From NCBI GenBank assembly GCA_963724985.1, contig CAVRWV010000015.1, positions 62,001 through 126,000 on the forward strand: 64,000 bases of DNA, in the 5' to 3' direction. This document shows positions 60,371-64,000 of this stretch, one piece after another; within the stretch, counting starts at the first letter, position 1, and each line of letters begins with the position of its first letter. Both the position numbers and the translations under genes were made by a program. The notes under the pieces were generated by a model, which saw only the letters and a program-made list of their open reading frames with translations, searched no databases and was not told where the DNA came from. This DNA comes from JAJPJE01 sp963724985 (GTDB lineage: Bacteria > Acidobacteriota > Terriglobia > Terriglobales > Acidobacteriaceae).

Positions 60371-61459
60371 ATGTTGTTCCGCTGTTACTCGCTGCTCGTC
60401 TTGATTCCAGGAATGTTGGTCGCGCCCTCGCATTTATCTGCTGCAAATCTGATCCGTCCCAAGGTCCTCGTTATTGCCACGTATGAAACCGGGAAAGATC
60501 GAGGCGATGTTCCCGGCGAACTGCAGTACTGGGCGGAGCGGCAGCACCTGGATCAAGAGATCAAGGTGCCGGGAATCGATCATCCCATTTTGACTAACGG
60601 AAAAGGTCTTTATGCGATGATCAGCGGCACGACCTCACGATGCGCCGTGCAGATGATGGCGCTGGCAATGGATCCGAGGTTCGATCTGCGGCAGACTTAT
60701 TTTCTGCTCAGTGGAATTGGCGGCGCCATTCCTGATCAGGTCACGGTTGGCAGCGCGGTTTGGATCCGGCGCGTTGTGGATGGAGATCCCACCTTCGAGA
60801 TCGATCACAACGAGACCCCGGCCTCGTGGCCGTATGGAATGGTCGCGCTGGGAGCAACGGAGCCGGGCAAGGTCCCCGACAATATCGATTCAGCGCCCGC
60901 CGCAGGCGTTTCGGATAACGGTTCCGGCGGCGTGGGGAAGATCGTGTACACCATCAATCCTTCGCTCGTGGATTGGGCTTACCAACTGACGAAACAGGTG
61001 CCCGTTGCGGATAATGCAGCACTGGCCGCGAACCGTGCCCCATTCAAGAATTTTCCCAATGCGCTGCTTAAGCCTGCCGTGCTGGAAGGAGACAGCATGG
61101 GAGCCGATCATTTCTGGGCGGGAGCGATTATGACGCAATGGGCGGAAGACTGGGTCCGACTCTACACACGCGGGACTGGCGCCCTCGCGATCGCTGATTG
61201 CGAGGATCAGGGAATCACGCTCGCGATACAGGAACTGGACCGCCTCGGACGGGTTGATGCGAAGCGGCTCCTGATTCTGCGCACCGCGAGTAATTTCACG
61301 ATGCCCCCTCCGGGTATCTCGGCCGAGAAGTACCTCTTTGACGACCTGGCGAGCTCACCGGGTTATCTTCCTTCGCTTGAAGCGAACTATCGGGTCGGCA
61401 GTGTGGTCGTTGAGGCTCTGTTGCAGAACTGGGAGCAGTACAAGAACCAGGTACCCTGA
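60371..61459 (+). CDS. Purine nucleoside permease-like protein (NUP)
   Basis: The 362-residue protein matches the NUP family of purine nucleoside permeases, described in yeasts and found in bacteria as exported proteins: RPKVLVIATYETGKDRGDVP, GLYAMISGTTSRCAVQMMAL, YFLLSGIGGAIPDQVTVGSA, and near the end ADCEDQGITLAIQELDRLGR. Its fold is that of nucleoside phosphorylases rather than of a membrane channel, so nucleoside binding is likely. A signal segment (CYSLLVLIPGMLVAPSHLSA) starts at ATG 60371; the frame opens earlier at 60308. Confidence 0.85.
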   Translation: MLFRCYSLLVLIPGMLVAPSHLSAANLIRPKVLVIATYETGKDRGDVPGELQYWAERQHLDQEIKVPGIDHPILTNGKGLYAMISGTTSRCAVQMMALAMDPRFDLRQTYFLLSGIGGAIPDQVTVGSAVWIRRVVDGDPTFEIDHNETPASWPYGMVALGATEPGKVPDNIDSAPAAGVSDNGSGGVGKIVYTINPSLVDWAYQLTKQVPVADNAALAANRAPFKNFPNALLKPAVLEGDSMGADHFWAGAIMTQWAEDWVRLYTRGTGALAIADCEDQGITLAIQELDRLGRVDAKRLLILRTASNFTMPPPGISAEKYLFDDLASSPGYLPSLEANYRVGSVVVEALLQNWEQYKNQVP

Positions 61460-61596
61460 TGGAGACAAGAGAATGCCCATTGGTTGGGCTAACGTGAGCG
61501 TCGACTTCTTCAGAGATTGCGAAGTGAGACCATTAGCCATCTCAGGTTAGCGTCCAATGGAGGGGCGCGAAGCTGGGGCACACCAGTCCCTCTCGC

Positions 61597-62562
61597 TCAC
61601 CTTCCTTTGAAATGCAACATCAGGTCGCCGTACGAGGTATGTGGTTTGCCATCGCAGGTGGCGGGTCGGTATTTCCACTGAGTTGCCACAGTGAGTGCCT
61701 CTGCATCCAGATCGGGACGCTTAGACTCGCGTATCTCGGGATTGAACGCATTTCCGTTTTCATCGATCGACACCTGTACCAGGATGTCATCGACGTTGTC
61801 TCCCGGGCCGGCTTTAGGTTGCGGCATGCGCAAGCCCGTTGGTCGTCGCCAATCGCTGCACCACTGATACGGCAACGAGCCCGGAGGCAAGATGAATGTG
61901 CTTGCCGGAAACGACTCAACTGCGCTGAAGGTCTGTTCGACAATCATCACGCGCCGGCCGTCCTCGGTCTCCTCAACGTGAGTGGGGAGCCATATTCCGG
62001 CAAACTGTACCCAGTTGCTGCTTTCGATCACCTGGCCGCCAACCTGGAAGTGAACTAAGGTACCGATTGCCTGGTCGTAACAGACCTCGCCCTGCCTGGT
62101 TTGCGATCCGTAGCTGGTGACAAAGTCCACGCACTGCGCTGGCCGCCCCTGTACCGTCTCGCTTCGGACATCATTGATTACATCTTCGTGATCAAAGCGG
62201 ATCAGGTAAACCGGCGTGAGCTTCTCCAGTTCCCGGACACCGGGCGGATCCAGGTCTTGCGTTTTTGACTCGCCTGAGTTGCCGGGGCCGTACACGACAA
62301 GGCTGTGGAAACCGCCGAAGAACACCTCTTTCCGCCGCATTCCCGGCTTCTGGTAGTCAACCGTATAGGTTCCGTCGGTGATCGCTCCTTCGGGATTGGT
62401 GTAGGTAAACTGCACTGCAGAATGGTGCGGAGGCCATTGCGTAGGAGTGCTCGCAGGGAACGAGTGGTTTGACAGTTCGTTCGCTTTCTGGCGTAACTTG
62501 GGGTCCTCAGATGCCAGCAGCGGCAACGCGCAGAGCACGATAATCGTCAGGATCTTCCTCAT
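61597..62562 (-). CDS. Exported protein with TonB C-terminal-like domain
   Basis: The 321-residue protein has a signal peptide (MRKILTIIVLCALPLLAS) and, in its last 80 residues, a TonB C-terminal-like domain: VDDILVQVSIDENGNAFNPE, then LDAEALTVATQWKYRPATCD with the typical A-L-x4-W-x-Y/F. The middle resembles lipoprotein-carrier-like outer proteins (VQFTYTNPEG, GRRVMIVEQTF). There is no N-terminal membrane anchor as in TonB, so it is not a classical energy transducer. Confidence 0.75.
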   Translation of the reverse strand: MRKILTIIVLCALPLLASEDPKLRQKANELSNHSFPASTPTQWPPHHSAVQFTYTNPEGAITDGTYTVDYQKPGMRRKEVFFGGFHSLVVYGPGNSGESKTQDLDPPGVRELEKLTPVYLIRFDHEDVINDVRSETVQGRPAQCVDFVTSYGSQTRQGEVCYDQAIGTLVHFQVGGQVIESSNWVQFAGIWLPTHVEETEDGRRVMIVEQTFSAVESFPASTFILPPGSLPYQWCSDWRRPTGLRMPQPKAGPGDNVDDILVQVSIDENGNAFNPEIRESKRPDLDAEALTVATQWKYRPATCDGKPHTSYGDLMLHFKGR

Positions 62563-62708
62563 GGCCGGACATAGTACAGCAACTTACCGTGTCTGGAATC
62601 GCTGATGAAAATCATTCCGAAATGCGTAAATCGGAGCAGCCCTTCGCCATGCCTCGACCGTGAGAAGCGGGCGCACGGAATTCGAACGTTGGCCACGTAT
62701 GTCGTGGT

Positions 62709-63632
62709 CTACAGATTCCGATCAATGCCCCACATTTCATCATTCGAGGTTCGGATGGCCCACGCCATGCGCGGGGTGTTATGCGAAATGCCATAGCGGC
62801 CCTGCGGATCGAGGAGGATCATCCCGCCATGGCCGTTCAGACGTTGCTTGAGATAGGCGATCGATTCGGCGGTGGCCTGTTCGGGATCGGTTCCGCGGCG
62901 GATAAGATCGGCGGCGTGTTTGGCGATGACCAGCTTCATCATGGGCTCTCCCCATCCGGTGGTGGAGACAGCGGCGCTCTCGTTGTCGGCATAACAGCCG
63001 CAGCCGATGAGGGAAGAATCGCCAACGCGCCCGGGGGTTTTGTTGAGCGTGCCGCCGGTGGAGGTCGCCGCGGCGATGCGTCCCTGCTGATCGAGGGCGA
63101 CGGCACCCACGGTGTCAGACGCGATGGTCGGAGTCGAGAAGATTTCTTCGGTCTTGCCCTCGGCCATGGTGGCTTGGGCTTCCTTCAAACGTTCCACTTC
63201 GCGGGGGACCACCAGTTCGAAATTTTCGATGAGGTGGATGCCGTGTAATTCGGCGAAGCGCTCGGCGCCCTCGGCGACGAGATACACATGCGGACTCTCT
63301 TCCAGCACTTTGCGCGCGGCGCAGATGGGATTGCGAATGCGCTCGACGCAGCCAACGCCTCCGGCGCGAAGGGTTGAGCCGTCCATCATCATGGCATCGA
63401 GCTGAACGCGTCCGTCGCGATTGAGAAAGCTGCCACGGCCCGCATCAAAAATCTCGTCGTCTTCCATCACCATGATGGCGGCTTCTACGGCTTCCGTGGC
63501 ACTGGCTCCGCGCTGCAGCAGCAGCCATCCGGCGGAGAGGGCATGACGAACGCCGTTCAAGTGGGCATCGACAGCGTCGTCAGGTATTGCCCACGCCCCA
63601 CCGTGAACAAGCAGGACAGGTTGATTGGACAT
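62709..63632 (-). CDS. Isoaspartyl peptidase/L-asparaginase (Ntn hydrolase)
   Basis: The 307-residue protein is a plant-type asparaginase/isoaspartyl peptidase. It matures by self-cleavage before the Thr in TIASDTVGAVALDQQGRIAA, at about residue 170. Other motifs are LLVHGGAWAIP, FDAGRGSFLNRDGRVQLDA and GRVGDSSLIGCGCYA, with AVSTTGWGE close by. It would release aspartate from beta-aspartyl peptides. The length is normal. Confidence 0.93.
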   Translation of the reverse strand: MSNQPVLLVHGGAWAIPDDAVDAHLNGVRHALSAGWLLLQRGASATEAVEAAIMVMEDDEIFDAGRGSFLNRDGRVQLDAMMMDGSTLRAGGVGCVERIRNPICAARKVLEESPHVYLVAEGAERFAELHGIHLIENFELVVPREVERLKEAQATMAEGKTEEIFSTPTIASDTVGAVALDQQGRIAAATSTGGTLNKTPGRVGDSSLIGCGCYADNESAAVSTTGWGEPMMKLVIAKHAADLIRRGTDPEQATAESIAYLKQRLNGHGGMILLDPQGRYGISHNTPRMAWAIRTSNDEMWGIDRNL

Positions 63633-63782
63633 TCGGATCCTTGGGTTCGAAAGCAGAGAACATGATACAGCTAGTGGCTAGTGGTTAGTGGGGGTAGCTA
63701 GTCGCTACGTTGTCGGAGCGACGCGAGGACAATCCTCCCAGGGGCTCGGACGGGAGGGATCCCACCTCTCAAAACGACCTAT

Positions 63783-64000
63783 CTACCGCAACGTTGCTTC
63801 GGTCTGAGGTTCCGTGGATTCTGGGATTTGTGTGTGTTCGGGATGGGTTTGTGAGTCGCCCATACCCAGGTTCTTCTTTTCGGTTTCCTGGTAGGTGTAG
63901 GCAATGCGGTGGATCACCGTAATGTTTCCAAGAACGGCGATCACCCAAAGAATCGCAGCCATGCGATTGAAGAGCGCGCCGATGATCACCAGCACGATGC
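63783..64000 (-). CDS. CDP-alcohol phosphatidyltransferase, C-terminal end (partial)
   Basis: The frame stays open beyond the end of the window. The visible 70 or so residues are one or two membrane helices (MLVIIGALFNRMAAILWVIA, VLGNITVIHRIAYTYQE), then a hydrophilic tail. The GNITVIHRI-type end is typical of CDP-alcohol phosphatidyltransferases that make phospholipids. The catalytic D-x2-D-G motif would be outside, so the identity is tentative. Confidence 0.55.
   Translation of the reverse strand, partial: IVLVIIGALFNRMAAILWVIAVLGNITVIHRIAYTYQETEKKNLGMGDSQTHPEHTQIPESTEPQTEATLR

Overview
The window looks like a chromosomal segment of a soil-type Acidobacteriota, probably class Terriglobia (Koribacter/Acidobacteriales-like). 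That assignment rests on what I recognise, not on a search: the 16S rRNA, the very large Oar-like TonB-dependent receptor, the many secreted small proteins of acidobacterial type, and the dense short dispersed repeats between genes. There is no phage, plasmid or CRISPR signal.

Layout. 1-5.6 kb: end of an aminotransferase, a UvrC-like paralogue, an orphan protein with a PD-(D/E)XK-like core, and a frameshifted M13 metallopeptidase. 5.9-7.8 kb: an ECF sigma factor, a one-TM partner and a secreted protein in one operon. 8.3-16 kb: a CPA2 cation/proton antiporter, xseA (frameshifted), two small membrane proteins, a degenerate HD-GYP protein, a membrane protein plus winged-helix regulator pair, uppS, and a GIY-YIG gene between duplicated repeats. 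16-22 kb: a SEC-C/nuclease-like protein, membrane proteins, a DIP1984-family gene followed by a tRNA-like hairpin, and a frameshifted Nramp transporter. 22-31.2 kb: cupin, tandem Usp, multicopper oxidase, GH3 beta-glucosidase, and a YtrA-type GntR/ABC ATPase/permease operon, all frameshifted. 31.8-37.7 kb: a complete rRNA operon (promoter, boxA-like sites, 16S, tRNA-Ile, tRNA-Ala, 23S, 5S, terminator). 37.9-47.2 kb: membrane glycosyltransferase, toroid protein, a RAYT transposase between two 158-bp palindromic elements, DUF3175 protein, rpmE, dusB (frameshifted), FAH-family protein, gltX and an SDR. 47.4-51.1 kb: a three-gene split DsbD operon, a HEAT-repeat protein and a DUF3592 protein. 51.5-64 kb: the TonB-dependent receptor, a nucleotidyltransferase, several secreted proteins, a purine nucleoside permease-like protein, a TonB C-terminal protein, an isoaspartyl peptidase and the end of a CDP-alcohol phosphatidyltransferase.

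About a dozen conserved genes are broken by single-base shifts, many near short homopolymers. The density rises through 22-31 kb towards the rRNA operon, while 44-64 kb is clean. This looks more like local assembly error than true gene decay, so broken genes are given as one locus each.

The most interesting material is between the genes. Two unrelated single-domain nuclease genes (GIY-YIG and RAYT) are each flanked by a pair of short inverted-repeat elements. A family of hairpins keeps pairing while its sequence changes. A set of degenerate word-repeat islands sits at gene ends. A T-arm-like hairpin follows the DIP1984 gene. I did not find a clear multi-gene new defence or metabolic system; the GIY-YIG/repeat arrangement is the best candidate for something undescribed.
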